64,000 bases of DNA from positions 7,874,478 through 7,938,477 of the forward strand of contig RPFO01000213.1 in assembly GCA_009746045.1 (NCBI GenBank), read 5' to 3'. The translations under genes and the position numbers were made by a program. The DNA is from Mesostigma viride (taxonomy: Eukaryota; Streptophyta; Mesostigmatophyceae; Mesostigmatales; Mesostigmataceae). Below, piece by piece: positions 1-12,370 of the stretch (position 1 is its first letter; the number at the start of each line of letters is the position of its first letter). Under the pieces are notes generated by a model. The model saw only the letters and a program-made list of their open reading frames with translations, did no database searches and was not told the DNA's origin.

Positions 1-3000
1 AGGGAAAGGGGCGGGCTGAAGCTGAGGCAACCTCGCCTGCCACCTGCTTGACGAGCGACTTGTCATCATCATCACCGTCTAGTTCCTGACAGCAAAACCA
101 GACCCGGCGACGGCCCCAGTCCACACTCTGCCACTCATACTTCACGTCCCACTCCTCCTCCTCCTTCGCCTCCGTCTCCTTCCCCTTCCCCTTCCCCTTC
201 CCCTTCTCCAGCCCCTTCACCGGCCCCTTCATCGCCGCCTCCTTCACCCCCCTTCGAGTAATCCAACTTTTGGAGCGTACTTCCTGAACGCTTCCGGAGC
301 CAAAAGTGCCAAACCCACCGTCTTGTCCTCGCTCTCTTTTAGCAGAATCTCCTGAAAGTCGATCTTGCCATTACTGAGATCCTTTCTCGGAATCCTCAGA
401 TGTGCGGCGTGTTTTTTGGCTTTAAGAAGGTAGGCGATGTTCCTCGTTATGATGACGGCCACATCCCAAAATTCCCGGTATCTGGCCACAATCTCCTTCC
501 TGCCGACCGGCCGAGCGAGAGGATGGAGATTGAAGACGAGTTCGAAAATATGAGACGCCACAAACTCCTTGCCATTTGCGTCCTTGCATCGCGCTTCCAG
601 CGTCACATCCTCCTTGAATCTGGCGCAAATGGTCAGCCGCAGGCACTCCAGCACATCCTTGGCGATCTCCACCAACTTGGTGAGCTTTTCCGGTCCAACC
701 TGGCAGCTCATGATGCAATCGATCACGGCGTCCATCATAGGAAGGCTGGCCAAGTTCCTGAAAGAAGTCCAAGAGACCTTCTGGCCTTTCTTCTCCCCCT
801 CTGCATTCGCGAATTTGCACCTTTGCATCATCACCTCCTCAGGCGCGGGTTTCGTTGAGGCAGGATCATCAGTCTGCTCCTGTGTCAGACGGAGAAACGT
901 GTTGGCCAGCGTGCGACTGTAAGCGGAATGCACTGAAGCAATGCTGTGGGCCGGCTTTTTCTTTCCTTCTGCTTCCTCCTCGTGTACATCCACCGCTGCC
1001 GGCTCCACATTCCCTTCCCTTCCCCCCGCTTGCCGCATAGCCGGGAGGATGTACGTGAGCAGATTGGTATAGTGGCCATCCGCAATATAGTGGCCCTTCC
1101 CACGCGTGACTTTGCCGTATAGATATAGCTTGTTGTAGTTCCACACGTCAAGCAACGCCTGGCCCAGCGTACGATCCGCCACGGCTAAGTCCTCCGAATT
1201 CGCCCCCTTGGCGATGTCGAACAGCTTCTCCAGCTTGCCGGTCAGCACCGCCTGCGACATCAATTAACATCGAGCGAGCAACGACAAAACTCAGTCATAA
1301 AAGGCGAGGGGTATAGCTGCGGATAGACCCTAACAAAATTCGAAAAAGAAACGGCCGACAATACGCAACGAAAATTCCAAAAAAAAAAGGAGAGGGTCTA
1401 GCTGCAGCGAGACCCTCGCAAAAAACTTGAAGCGCACACAAAAAACAACCACGAAAATTCCGAGGGTCTACCCGCAGCTAGACCCTGCCAAAATAGATAG
1501 CTTACATCTTCTTTTGCCTTAGGTAGATTTCGCAGCTCACTCCACGACGGGAGCAGGTCGCCACCCTTGAGAAGAATGACGTTCGTACCCATGTAACCAC
1601 CACGGAATTTCCGCAACAGGTCCTGGAAGGCGTGCTCCGCCTCCTTAGGAGTATTTGCGAAATTGGACTCCGCCCCACCCTCGCACATCATTGCCCGAAC
1701 CTCTCCCCACCCGCCATCCGGCCCCCTGAGAAACGACTTTAACCCCTTAAAGTAGTGGTTCCCATCCACCACCGCGTACCGGAGAACCAGATACGGTACC
1801 GGTACCCGTTCCTCAAAAAATTTCGGATCGTAGGACTTCATCGCAGTATTGCACAGCAGGTTGAAAACATCCCGACTGCCCTCGATCTCCTGAGGCAAAA
1901 CTGCTTCCACCTCGTCCACCCTGGCGTAGGTACGCCACTCAAGTCCTCTCGCGAGGAAAGAGGTGGTGGACTCCGTGTTAAGCCACACGTCGACTTCAGT
2001 ATCCGAAAGGGGCCGGAAGTACCTGGACCCCACATCCTCCGCGTCAATCTTGGCGCCGTGGTGAATCTTCAGCCACTTGACGAAATCCGGCATGCACAAG
2101 ATTTGCTTGTCGAACAGGTCAGGTTGAGATTCGGCAAGCGCCTGGAAAGGGAACTGCCAGACCGGGACAACAACCTTGAAGTGCAAGGCGTTGTCCCGCG
2201 CATTGAGGAGAATGCGGCCGTTCTCCTTAATGGTTTCAAGGTTTAAACGCCGCTGCCTCAAAGCCTCTGGCAAAATAAGCGCGTTGACCGTCTGGATCCG
2301 CATACTGAAACATCCGGTCTGCTTAAAATCGGCCGGCCGAATCCAACGCGTTTCCCTGAGAGAATTGGCCTTCCGGATGTTCTGGTCCCTGACCTCCTTG
2401 TTCGAGTCGACCTTTTTCGAAGGCTTCCAGCTTTCAATGATAGGGTCGGTGTCCGGGTTCCCACTGCTCGTGAGCACCCCCTCCTTAAAAAGCTTGTTGA
2501 GTGACCGGAGCAGCTCAAGAAAGGGGGAGAACTCGGGCCAGTTTGGCAGGTCATCGACGTCCGCCATCCGCCTACTCGAGCAGTACTTGAGCATATCCTT
2601 CACCAGCGCGAACACGGCGTCATGACCAGGTAACTTCTTCTCCACCGTGGCGTCTTCGTCCCCCCCGTCATCCTGAAGTAAAAAATCGAAAAGGACCGCA
2701 GGATTTGCTCAAGTCAGTAATATTTAGGCCGACCACGACATCCTGTTCAGGGACGAACAAAGTTCTGTTGGAATAATACCTTACTGACACTAAACACCAA
2801 GTCCCGCAGCCAGTCAGCGTCTACCCGCAGCGAGAGGTCTAAATTTTCACAACAATCGTACCTGTCCAGTTTTCTGCTGCTTCTTGGCCTCCTTAGCCTT
2901 CTCCTTCTCCGCCTTCTTCGCCTCCTTCTCCGCCGCCTTCGCCTCCGCGTTCTTCTTACTGTTGGCCTTTGCCACCGCATTCAGCGCCCTTTTTCCCTCA

Positions 3001-6000
3001 GCGGCCCGACGACGAAAATCAGCCTTCATGAATTTCTCGATCTTGTCAACCTTTGCCTCTGAGTACTCCTTAGGCTGCCACTTGAAATTCTTGGTGGCTT
3101 TCGACTTCACCAGATTTACAAATTCATATGCCAATTCACTCTAAAGGTAGCGGCACCCAACACCTCCGTATCGAAATCGGCATCGACTTCCGCCTCAAGT
3201 CGTGTCAGGTACTTGCGAAACTCGGACCCCGCAGGTCCCTCCGAATCGACGCCATCGGGCGGAGACTTAAGCATGATCAGGCCAACAGCAATAATATGAT
3301 CCTTCGCAACCTTCTTGCGGGAATCCAGCTTTTCCCTTTCATGCTCAGTCAATCGGGCTTCGCCGCCTTCCCCCCCGCAGTACCCCCAGCGACAGCCCCC
3401 GCCTGCATGACAAAAAAAAACGAACAAGAAGGGACTTGACCTCAGTTCGATTGTTGCACCATCGTCTCTCTGCGGAGATACCCCTCAGCACGAAAAAAAT
3501 CACACGAACTCGCGGCGGATGAACGTACCTGCACAGCCACTTCTCCCTCAGCGTCTCCCCCATCCTCATCTCCTCCAGCGTTTTCATCCCCCCCATCCTC
3601 ATCTCCTCCAGCGTTTTCTTCCTCTCCGGCAGCGCCTGCTGAGGCCAAACCCCCCGCCTGTCAACACCGAATACGACAGCTCATTGGAAATCAAAATTAG
3701 TCGACATTTGTATATTTCGCATAATGCGCTCACTAAAACTTCAGGCGAAATGCAGACATCCGGATATCGTTTAATGCTTACCATTTCCATCTCGAGTCCA
3801 GACCAAATACCAGCACTGTCAACAGCCATCGCCGCAGCCGCCCCCTGAAAAAAGACAACAGATTGGTTGGGGGCACCGTTGAAATTAGCCGAACATGTCA
3901 GTCTCAATAAAAGGGTGAGGGTCTACCTGCAGCTAGACCCCATGTAAGATGCTCGTGGAAACTCGACGGACAAGCACCCACCTTATCAACCAAGTCTGAC
4001 AAATTCGTTACATCCTCCGATACGTCCCCTGGCATGGAGCCCCCCTGCATGATATGACAGGACAAACCATGAAGGTTGGTCAGCATATAGAGCCCTATTC
4101 AGGGAATGGAAACAACCCAAATCGATAAACGATATCGGCAAGTTAACGTACCGAAACGTAGAACTTCCACCTCCTCAAAATCTTCCCCAAAGGCCATATC
4201 GGCACTTGATGGGCTCTCTCCTTTTCCAGTTGCCGCCTCAATTCCGCCTCGAAGAACAACTCGAGGGACTGCCAATGGCCTCCCGCCTCTAAATCAGACC
4301 ACTCCGTGTCTGTCTTGGTTCGGATACTCTGGAGACAATCAACCAACGAGATTTGATCCAACCATTCCTGGACGACTTCCCGGTGTGGCTTATATGTCTG
4401 AATAACATGGAAGTCCTCCCGGTGCCGGAAACTTTGGATCACCTGTCCAGCCCAATCCAAAAAGAAAGCGACCGCTTCCCGCGAAAGGCTGGCGTCCGGG
4501 CTGACAAGAAAGTCAGTCCGCCACTTAACAAAAGATTGCAGTAAGTGGTCTCTTGCCATGTCCAAATGCGCGATCACTTCATGTGCGCGCTCCTCCAATC
4601 CTCCTACGTCATTCATTCTTCCCGGCACAATTACGATAAAGTCACTGTTGGACGTGTCAACAAATCCTTGCCTGACAATATCAAACACTTCATCTTCCGA
4701 CAGTGAAGCCCTCGAATCCGCTTTCATATCTCCAGTCATGAGTTTAAAGAGCTGATGCAACGCAGTGGTTTTCAAGGTTTCCATATAGGAAGCCTCGATG
4801 CATGTGAAGCCAATGTGGACCTCGAACTTTTCAACCTCATCAAAGAGCGTCGACCATATTAAAGCACGACGGGGAAAGTAACGTCCGACATCCTCCTTCA
4901 GATTAAGGATGCACGACTGCGCGATCTTCAAAACCTCATAAATGTCGTCACCAACGACCCTCTTCCCATGAATGGCTCGCTGTGTGGCTTCGAACAATGC
5001 AAGACGGCCCAGGCGGTCGTTCTTCCAAATTATGTCTGCCGACTCCGGACGGTCCACGACGACACCGGACTTCTCTGCAAACGCTATCTCGGCCGAAAGA
5101 AAGCGGATCAAGCCTCTCAAGCCCTTTTCGGCTTTACGACTCACCCCAGACTCAGACTCAGCCTGAGCCAGGTACTGTTTCAGAATGGCCACCGTGGAGG
5201 GCTGCAGACAACAAGAGTAAAAAAAAGGCCACACATCGTCGTCGTCGTCGTCAACAACCTTAACTCCTAGGTCAACGTCTCTCCGCAGCTAGACCCTTAC
5301 GATCAATGTATGACATAAAATCCCACCCTTTCTACGATACACACACGCCGTTCAAAAGCCATCTGAGAAATGTACGTCTCACATAATAAACATACCTGAT
5401 AATCGACTGAACATCCTTCGGGAGCCCACCCCTTCTTCACGTTCCGTCCTTCTCCCCCTCAACCGCCTTCGCAGCCTCCTCCTCCTTCCTCGCAGCCTCG
5501 TCCGCCTTCATCCTCTCCTGTCGCATCTGCAAAAAAAGCAGCCTCCTCCGCAAGAAGCTCCTTCGCTGCCGCCTCCGTCTTCTTCTTCGCCTCCTCCTTC
5601 TGCTTCGCCACCAGGATCCTGTGCTCCTTCTCCTGGGCAGCCTTTTTCTCCTTGTACTCCCTCTCCTCCTCCTCCCTCTCCGCCTTCTCCAGCCTCTCCT
5701 TCTCCTCCCTCTCCACCCTCTCCCTCTCCGCCTTCTCGATGGCCTCCCTCTCCGCCTTCTCCTTCTCCTTGTCCTTCTTGTCGAGAGCCGCGTAGTCGTC
5801 AGCAAAGTTGCGGCCATTGCTAACAAATCGGACAACCGCCGACGCGACTCCCGAACCGGCGAGTCCGGGTCTTCAGGCCTCCCGTTAGTCTTATCGCGCT
5901 CGTCCTCCTCAACAAGCTCATTGATAGACTTCCTCAGCTTCCTGAGCTCTTTGGTGCGGTCGTCTTCCTCTACCCACTCGGCGCAGGCTTACGCTTAGAA

Positions 6001-6592
6001 CTGGAATGCTTGGGGGACGGCGAGCGGGACGCAGAAGCGGGGGACTTGGGTGGCGGCGAGCGGGACGCAGAAGCGGGGGACTTGGGTGGCGGCGAGCGGG
6101 ACTTGGGGGAAGGAGAGCGGGACGGCGAGCGGGACGCAGTTGCGGGGTTCTTGGTTGACGGCGAGGGGGACTTGCGAGAAGGAGAGCGGGACGCGGTAGC
6201 GGGGGGAACTTTGGGCGGAGAGGGGGACTTGCGGTTCGGCGAACGGGTCGCAGTTGCGGGGGACTTGGGGGACTTGCGGGGCGGCGAGCGGGACGCAGTA
6301 GCTCCGGCCGACTTGGGGGGCGGCGATGGAGACTTACGGGGCGGAGAGCGGGACGGAGCGCGAGACGCAGCAGCGAGAGAGTTGGGGGGTAAAATTCTGT
6401 CCAACTCGCTGGGGGGCAAGTTGGACTTGGAGGGCGAGGGGGACTCGGTGGGGGGGACCTCGCCAGAGCATTTACGGGACCGACCGGCAACGGAGGAAAC
6501 GCCTCTGTTGCCGTTCGGTCCGGCGAGGTGTTCGACGTCATCTTGGGTGAAACGGGAGTGGCCTTGACAGAATCGGAATAGGAGGACGACAT
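1..6592 (-). CDS. Large unrecognised multi-exon gene (SR-rich, coiled-coil N-terminus), 3' end off window
   Basis: No family recognised. Exons read 6592-5396, 5201-4152, 4044-3982, 3844-3782, 3657-3529, 3402-2862, 2672-1506 and 1251 to the window edge. Donors are GTATGT, GTACGT, GTGGGT, GTAAGC, GTACGT, GTACGA and GTAAGC, acceptors are CAG, and all seven introns are phase 0. In order the protein (over 1,800 residues) has an SP/SR-rich low-complexity region (SRSPPRKSP-type repeats), a Lys/Glu/Arg coiled coil, a 350-residue mostly helical block, tiny exons of 21, 21 and 43 codons (the last with an acidic ENAGGDEDGGD repeat), a Lys/Ala/Glu helix, a 389-residue block and a final helical block with a Lys/Gly/Glu tail. 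The frame breaks about nine times; five breaks sit on homopolymers (247-252, 3370-3376, 5454-5458, 5531-5537, 6450-6456). The ATG at 6592 follows a CAG, so an upstream exon is possible. Palindromic repeats sit in four of its introns. It could be a host nuclear protein or cargo of a large mobile element. Confidence 0.55.
1309..1486. repeat. Three PstI-centred palindromes in one intron
   Basis: The intron between 1505 and 1252 of the left-edge gene holds three copies of the 22-bp palindrome (half-site GGGTCTMGCTG around CTGCAG): a diverged one at about 1309-1330, a near-perfect one at 1394-1416 and one at 1464-1486 with CCCGCAG in place of the centre. The surroundings are A-rich. Confidence 0.85.
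2815..5296. repeat. Single palindrome copies in three further introns (2815-2838, 3919-3941, 5277-5296)
   Basis: One diverged or intact copy of the palindrome lies in each of the introns 2861-2673, 3981-3845 and 5395-5202. The copy at 3919-3941 is closest to the consensus. None overlaps an exon. The copies differ in the centre (CTGCAG, CCGCAG) and in the arm base before it (C or A), as expected of an old dispersed family. Confidence 0.75.
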
Positions 6593-6669
6593 CTGCAGAA
6601 CAATATCAAAAAAGCAAGTTTCACAAATGTCATTCAGAATCTGAATCGCCGGCAGAAAAACGATGGGGA

Positions 6670-7133
6670 GGGTCTCGCTGCAGCTAGACCCTTTCGTGGA
6701 TTCTAAAAGGGACATTTACTTTAATGCAAAACTTTGGCGTCTCGCTGCAGCGAGACCCTCACTTCAAGCAAAAACAAATCATTTTTAGGTGAGCGAAAAA
6801 AAGCAACCTCCCATCATGCAAACATAAAAAAGTATACATTCCTTGGGGTCTCGCTGCAGCGAGACCCTAACGTCAAACAAAAACAAATCATTTTTAGGGT
6901 GAGCGAAGAAAGCCCCCTCCCATCTTGCAAACATTAAAAGTCGACATTCGTAGGGGTCTCGCTGCAGCGAGACCCTAACACCGATACAAAAACAAATCAT
7001 TTTAAGGGTGAGAAAAGAAAGACCCCCCATCATGAAAACATGAAAAATTGACATTCCTTGGGGTCTCGCTGCAGCGAGACCCTAACGTCAATACAAAAAC
7101 AAAATTCCGAGGGTCTACCCGCAGCGAGACCCT
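6670..7133. repeat. Tandem array of about 108-bp units, each carrying the palindrome
   Basis: Palindromes start at 6670, 6736, 6845, 6953, 7060 and 7111. Four of them (6736 to 7060) are spaced 107-109 bp and separated by a shared AT-rich unit containing CAAAAACAAATCATTTT and CCTCCCATC. The array lies just upstream of the left-edge gene's first recognisable exon and just before the minisatellite, so it may hold that gene's promoter or first exon; I cannot point to a TATA box. Confidence 0.85.
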
Positions 7134-7143
7134 TACGACCACG

Positions 7144-7976
7144 AATAAATACATGTGGGGGGGGAAGCTACGTATAAATACATGTGGGGGGGGATGCTAT
7201 GTATAAATGCATGTGGGGGGGTGCTGGCATGAAGAAATTAATGTGGGGGGTTGCTGGCATGAATAATTACATGTGGGGGGGTGATGGCATGAATAAATGA
7301 ATGTGGGGGGTGCTGGCATGAATAAATGAATGTGGGGGGTGCTGGCCTGAATAAATGAATGTGGGGGTGTGATGGCATGAATAAATAAATGTGGGGGGTG
7401 CTGCTACGTATCAATACATGTGGGGGGTGCTGTCATGAATAATTAAATGTGGGGGGATGATGGCATGAATTATTAAATGTGGGGGGTGCTGCTACGTATA
7501 AATAAATGTTGGGGGGTGCTGGCATGAATAATTAAATGTGGGGGGTGATGGCATGAATAAATAAATGTGGGGGGGTGCTGCCATGAATAAAAGAATGTGG
7601 GGGTGTGATGGCATGAATAAATGAATGTTGGGGGGTGCTGGCATTAATAATTAAATGTGGGGGGTGATGGCATGAATAAATAAATGTGGGGGGGTGCTGC
7701 CATGAATAAAAGAATGTGGGGGTGTGATGGCATGAATAAATGAATGTTGGGGGGTGCTGGCATTAATAATTAAATGTGGGGGGGTGATGGCATGAATAAA
7801 TAAATGTGGGGGGGTGCTGCCATGAATAAAAGAATGTGGGGGTGTGATGGCATGAATAAATGAATGTTGGGGGGTGCTGGCATGAATAAAAGAATGTGGG
7901 GGGTGTGATGGCATGAATAAATGAATGTTGGGGGGTGCTGGCATTAAAAATTAAATGTGGGGGGGTGATGGCATGA
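7144..7976 (-). repeat. Minisatellite, diverged arm, G-rich strand on top
   Basis: About 29 degenerate units of 28-31 bp of the form ATGTG, then G5-8, then TGCTGGCATGAATAAATA. Some units still read TGCTGCTACGTATCAATACATG, the reverse complement of the arm to the right. Variation in the tail (ATGAATAAATGA, ATTAATAATTAA, ACGTATAAATAC) shows this arm is older or less homogenised. Open frames through it are an effect of unit length, not genes. Confidence 0.9.
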
Positions 7977-7984
7977 ATTATTAA

Positions 7985-10428
7985 ATGATACGTAGCATCC
8001 CCCCCCCACACGTATTGATACGTAGCATCACCCCCCCACATGTATTGATACGTAGCATCACCCCCCCACATGTATTGATACGTAGCAGCACCCCCCCACA
8101 TGTATTGATACGTAGCAGCACCCCCCCACATGTATTGATACGTAGCAGCACCCCCCCACATGTATTGATACGTAGCAGAACCCCCCCACATGTATTGATA
8201 CGTAGCATCACCCCCCCACGTGTATTGATACGTAGCATCACCCCCCCACATGTATTGATACGTAGCAGCACCCCCCACATGTATTGATACGTAGCAGCAC
8301 CCCCCCACATGTATTGATACGTAGCATCACCCCCCCACATGTATTGATACGTAGCAGCACCCCCCCACATGTATTGATACGTAGCAGCACCCCCCCACAT
8401 GTATTGATACGTAGCAGCACCCCCCCACATGTATTGATACGTAGCAGCACCCCCCCACATGTATTGATACGTAGCAGCACCCCCCCACATGTATTGATAC
8501 GTAGCAGCACCCCCCACATGTATTGATACGTAGCAGCACCCCCCCACATGTATTGATACGTAGCAGCACCCCCCCACATGTATTGATACGTAGCAGCACC
8601 CCCCCACATGTATTGATACGTAGCAGCACCCCCCACATGTATTGATACGTAGCAGCACCCCCCCACATGTATTGATACGTAGCAGCACCCCCCCACATGT
8701 ATTGATACGTAGCAGCACCCCCCCACATGTATTGATACGTAGCAGCACCCCCCCACATGTATTGATATGTAGCAGCACCCCCCCACATGTATTGATACGT
8801 AGCAGCACCCCCCCACATGTATTGATACGTAGCATCACCCCCCCACATGTATTGATACGTAGCAGCACCCCCCCACATGTATTGATACGTAGCAGCACCC
8901 CCCCACATGTATTGATACGTAGCAGCACCCCCCCACATGTATTGATACGTAGCAGCACCCCCCCACATGTATTGATACGTAGCAGCACCCCCCACATGTA
9001 TTTCAATACGTAGCAGCACCCCCCCACATGTATTGATACGTAGCAGCACCCCCCCACATGTACTGATACGTAGCAGCACCCCCCCACATGTATTGATACG
9101 TAGCAGCACCCCCCCACATGTATTGATACGTAGCAGCACCCCCCCACATGTATTGATACGTAGCAGCACCCCCCCACATGTATTGATACGTAGCAGCACC
9201 CCCCCACATGTATTGATACGTAGCAGCACCCCCCCACATGTATTGATACGTAGCAGCACCCCCCCACATGTATTGATACGTAGCAGCACCCCCCACATGT
9301 ATTGATACGTAGCAGCACCCCCCACATGTATTGATACGTAGCAGCACCCCCCCACATGTATTGATACGTAGCAGCACCCCCCACATGTATTGATACGTAG
9401 CAGCACCCCCCCACATGTATTGATACGTAGCATCACCCCCCCACATGTATTGATACGTAGCAGCACCCCCCACATGTATTGATACGTAGCAGCACCCCCC
9501 CACATGTATTGATACGTAGCAGCACCCCCCACATGTATTGATACGTAGCAGCACCCCCCCACATGTATTGATACGTAGCAGCACCCCCCCACATGTATTG
9601 ATACGTAGCAGCACCCCCCCACATGTATTGATACGTAGCAGCACCCCCCCACATGTATTGATACGTAGCATCACCCCCCACATGTATTGATACGTAGCAG
9701 CACCCCCCCACATGTATTGATACGTAGCAGCACCCCCCCACATGTATTGATACGTAGCATGCAGCACCCCCCCACATGTATTGATACGTAGCAGCACCCC
9801 CCCACGTGTATTGATACGTAGCAGCACCCCCCCACATGTATTGATACGTAGCAGCACCCCCCACATGTATTGATACGTAGCAGCACCCCCCCACATGTAT
9901 TGATACGTAGCAGCACCCCCCACATGTATTGATACGTAGCAGCACCCCCCCACATGTATTGATACGTAGTAGCATCACCCCCCCACATGTATTGATACGT
10001 AGCAGCACCCCCCCACATGTATTGATACGTAGCAGCACCCCCCCACGTGTATTGATACGTAGCAGCACCCCCCCACATGTATTGATACGTAGCAGCACCC
10101 CCCCACATGTATTGATACGTAGCAGCACCCCCCCACATGTATTGATACGTAGCAGCACCCCCCCACATGTATTGATACGTAGCAGCACCCCCCCACATGT
10201 ATTGATACGTAGCAGCACCCCCCCACGTGTATTGATACGTAGCAGCACCCCCCCACATGTATTGATACGTAGCAGCACCCCCCACATGTATTGATACGTA
10301 GCAGCACCCCCCCACATGTATTGATACGTAGCAGCACCCCCCCACATGTATTGATACGTAGCAGCACCCCCCACATGTATTGATACGTAGCAGCACCCCC
10401 CCACATGTATTGATACGTAGCAGCACCC
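7985..10428 (+). repeat. Minisatellite, homogeneous arm, about 80 units
   Basis: About 80 units of 29-30 bp: TATTGATACGTAGCAGCA, then six or seven C, then ACATG. Most variation is one C more or less, GCAGCA versus GCATCA, or ACATG versus ACGTG. A 30-bp unit is ten codons, so long stop-free frames run on both strands; they have no coding character. Orientation is opposite to the diverged arm on the left. Confidence 0.95.
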
Positions 10429-11215
10429 CATTACAATTCGTTCAAGTGGCCCGCCGGAGCGGCTGTACAATTTTTCCCAGTGAGCGCGCTGCCAAGTGTA
10501 CTTGTGGGCAAATTTTTAGGTGCCCCGTCACTTCGAGGTACTAAAAATTAGGCTACGGTACGAATTTCAGCGAATTTCAGCGAATTTTCAGTCGAACCAA
10601 AGGAAGTGACGCCAACTACCAAAAAGTTTCCGTTACGAATTTTCAGCCCAACACTCGCGCAAAATGAAGTGACGGCAACTACCAAAAAGTTTCCGTTACG
10701 AATTTTCACTCCCACACGTTTGCACAAAAGGAAGTGACGGCAACTACCAAAAAGTTTCCGTTACGAATTTTCAGTCCCACACTTCGCGCAAATTTTAGTA
10801 GGGCTGCACGCAAGCTACCTTCCAAAATTTTGCGCTAGTATGGAACGCATTTCATTCGTCTGGAGGAACGCTGCCCGCCAACTACCCCCGTTCAGAAAGT
10901 TCCGCCGAAATTTACCCGAGATTTGGAAATCTGAACGTCCGCGCAAATTTTAGTAGGGCTGCACGCAAGCTACCTTTCAAAATTTTGCGCAAGTATGGAA
11001 CGCAATTCATTCGTCCGGAGGAATGCTGCTCGTCAACTGCCCCCGTTCAGAAAGTTGCGCCGAACTTTACTTGAGATTTGGAAATCTGAACGTGCGGTTG
11101 GAGTTTCGCGGGGAAACCCAAGTTCCCAAGTAATTCACCAATGACGCGCTTGGAACACTTGTCCGCTAAAACCTAAGCAGCCGCTCCGGCTGGCCACTTA
11201 AACGAAACTTGATGG
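10429..11215. mobile_element. Non-autonomous foldback-type element inserted in the minisatellite
   Basis: About 785 bp that interrupt the minisatellite; four intact units resume at 11216. The ends are imperfect inverted repeats of roughly 35 bp: left TTCGTTCAAGTGG then GCCGGAGCGGCTG, right the reverse complement at about 11178-11205. The target duplication cannot be read because the flanks are runs of C. The interior holds three 66-bp units (10608-10786) and a roughly 155-bp tandem pair (10786-10940 and 10941-11096). No coding capacity seen. Superfamily unknown. Confidence 0.65.
10608..11096. repeat. Two internal tandem repeats (66 bp x3, 155 bp x2)
   Basis: The 66-bp unit contains GAAGTGACGGCAACTACC and TTTCCGTTACGAATTTTCA and ends near CCCACAC. 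The 155-bp unit contains TTTTAGTAGGGCTGCACGCA and GAGATTTGGAAATCTGAACG, about 90% alike between copies by eye. Both lie inside the foldback-type element. Confidence 0.85.
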
Positions 11216-11334
11216 CCCCCACGTGTATTGATACGTAGCAGCACCCCCCCACATGTATTGATACGTAGCAGCACCCCCCCACATGTATTGATACGTAGCA
11301 GCACCCCCCCACATGTATTGATACGTAGCAGCAC
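11216..11334 (+). repeat. Four minisatellite units stranded to the right of the inserted element
   Basis: Four units of TATTGATACGTAGCAGCA plus C7 with ACATG or ACGTG, same orientation as the homogeneous arm. The last ends directly in ACAATTTTAGTCAGCC, the start of a separate duplicated segment. Confidence 0.9.
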
Positions 11335-12058
11335 AATTTTAGTCAGCCTACCATCCACGTTGCGGCAAAAGATCACCTTTTTTTGTGTTTCGGCAAAATG
11401 AAGATTTCTTGCAAACTATCGTTATGCAGGCAGGTAGCAACGTCCGATGTTATAATCCGGCAGGTAGCATGCAAACGTCGAAACGATATGAAGGGGAAAA
11501 AAAGCATCAAACAGGAGCACCGATTAGAAACGCAGCAAATGCAGTATGTGCACATCTACACCTATAACCTAACCAGACCAAAGGCATAGCAAACATGGAA
11601 AGGGTGACCCAAGTGAAAGCCTAGCACCACCATGATCGACATGTGCGAGACCAAGAAACGCTCCATGGCAACTAGACTAAAGGGATGGATGCCAGATGTG
11701 GATTAGGATCGGCTTAGCTGACTCTACCGAGATGTCTGCAGGGTTTAGCTAGCAACGAAAAGAAGGAAGCCAGACATTTTTATCACTCTTGCTGCAACAT
11801 AGAGTTTCTTGCGATGGCAGCAAGGACATGTCTTCGCCCAGCTGGCTAACTGTGTCGTCGGCGTGCATGCGCTGTTTAGTTGCCGTTTTTGATAGAACAA
11901 TTTTAGTCAGCCTACCATCCAGGATGCGGCAAAAGCTCACCTTTTTTTCGTTGTGCGGCGAAAGCAGACCGATTTCCTTGTAAACTTCCGGCACCAGGCA
12001 GGTATCAACGTAGGATTTTATAATCCAGCAGGTAGCATGCAAACGTCGAAACGATATG
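11331..12058 (+). repeat. Direct repeat pair of about 160 bp (11331-11492 and 11898-12058)
   Basis: Both copies start ACAATTTTAGTCAGCCTACC and end GTAGCATGCAAACGTCGAAA, with shared blocks between. They bracket about 405 bp (11493-11897) in which I see no gene. They could be short terminal direct repeats of a small element or a local duplication; no TG..CA termini are evident. Confidence 0.7.
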
Positions 12059-12370
12059 GCAGCTCGTATCAGCTATGGGGTCTCTCTGCGGCTGCGCTTC
12101 TTTTTCGATGGGCGATGGGACGGTCGCAATTCGCAAACCGGACGCGGCGTTACAGGGCTGAACGGTATTGAAAAAATTGGAAACGTGGCATCCTCGTTCC
12201 TCCCCACGGAACTGAAAACTGGAAGCGCGGCGCTGGTGCAAAAGCTCGATCCCATCTTTTGGAACCAAGCTAGCGGATTGGACGACATCCAATATGCCGT
12301 CACCCGTGCTTGTGGCCGCAGGTATAAAAAGAGACGACCTCCAGCCCATTTACCTGGGAACATTCGGATG

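Noticed and set aside
3116-3138. A 23-nt GTGTTG..TTTAG micro-intron (and similar 14-34 nt GT..AG pieces at other frame breaks of the left-edge gene)
   Set aside because: They fit the phase, but most other breaks in the gene coincide with homopolymers, so indels explain the set better. Kept as a finding only at 14466-14499.
1252-5395. Palindrome-bearing introns as introner elements
   Set aside because: Introner copies share sequence up to the splice sites; here only the internal palindrome is shared and intron ends differ.
6659-7133. CRISPR array (regular palindromic repeats at about 108-bp spacing)
   Set aside because: Spacers are themselves repeats of each other, spacing is too long, the genome is eukaryotic and there are no cas genes.
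7651-10470. Long ORFs on both strands (up to 477 codons) in the 7.1-10.5 kb block
   Set aside because: They are translations of a 29-30 bp minisatellite; the same repeats are open in several frames.
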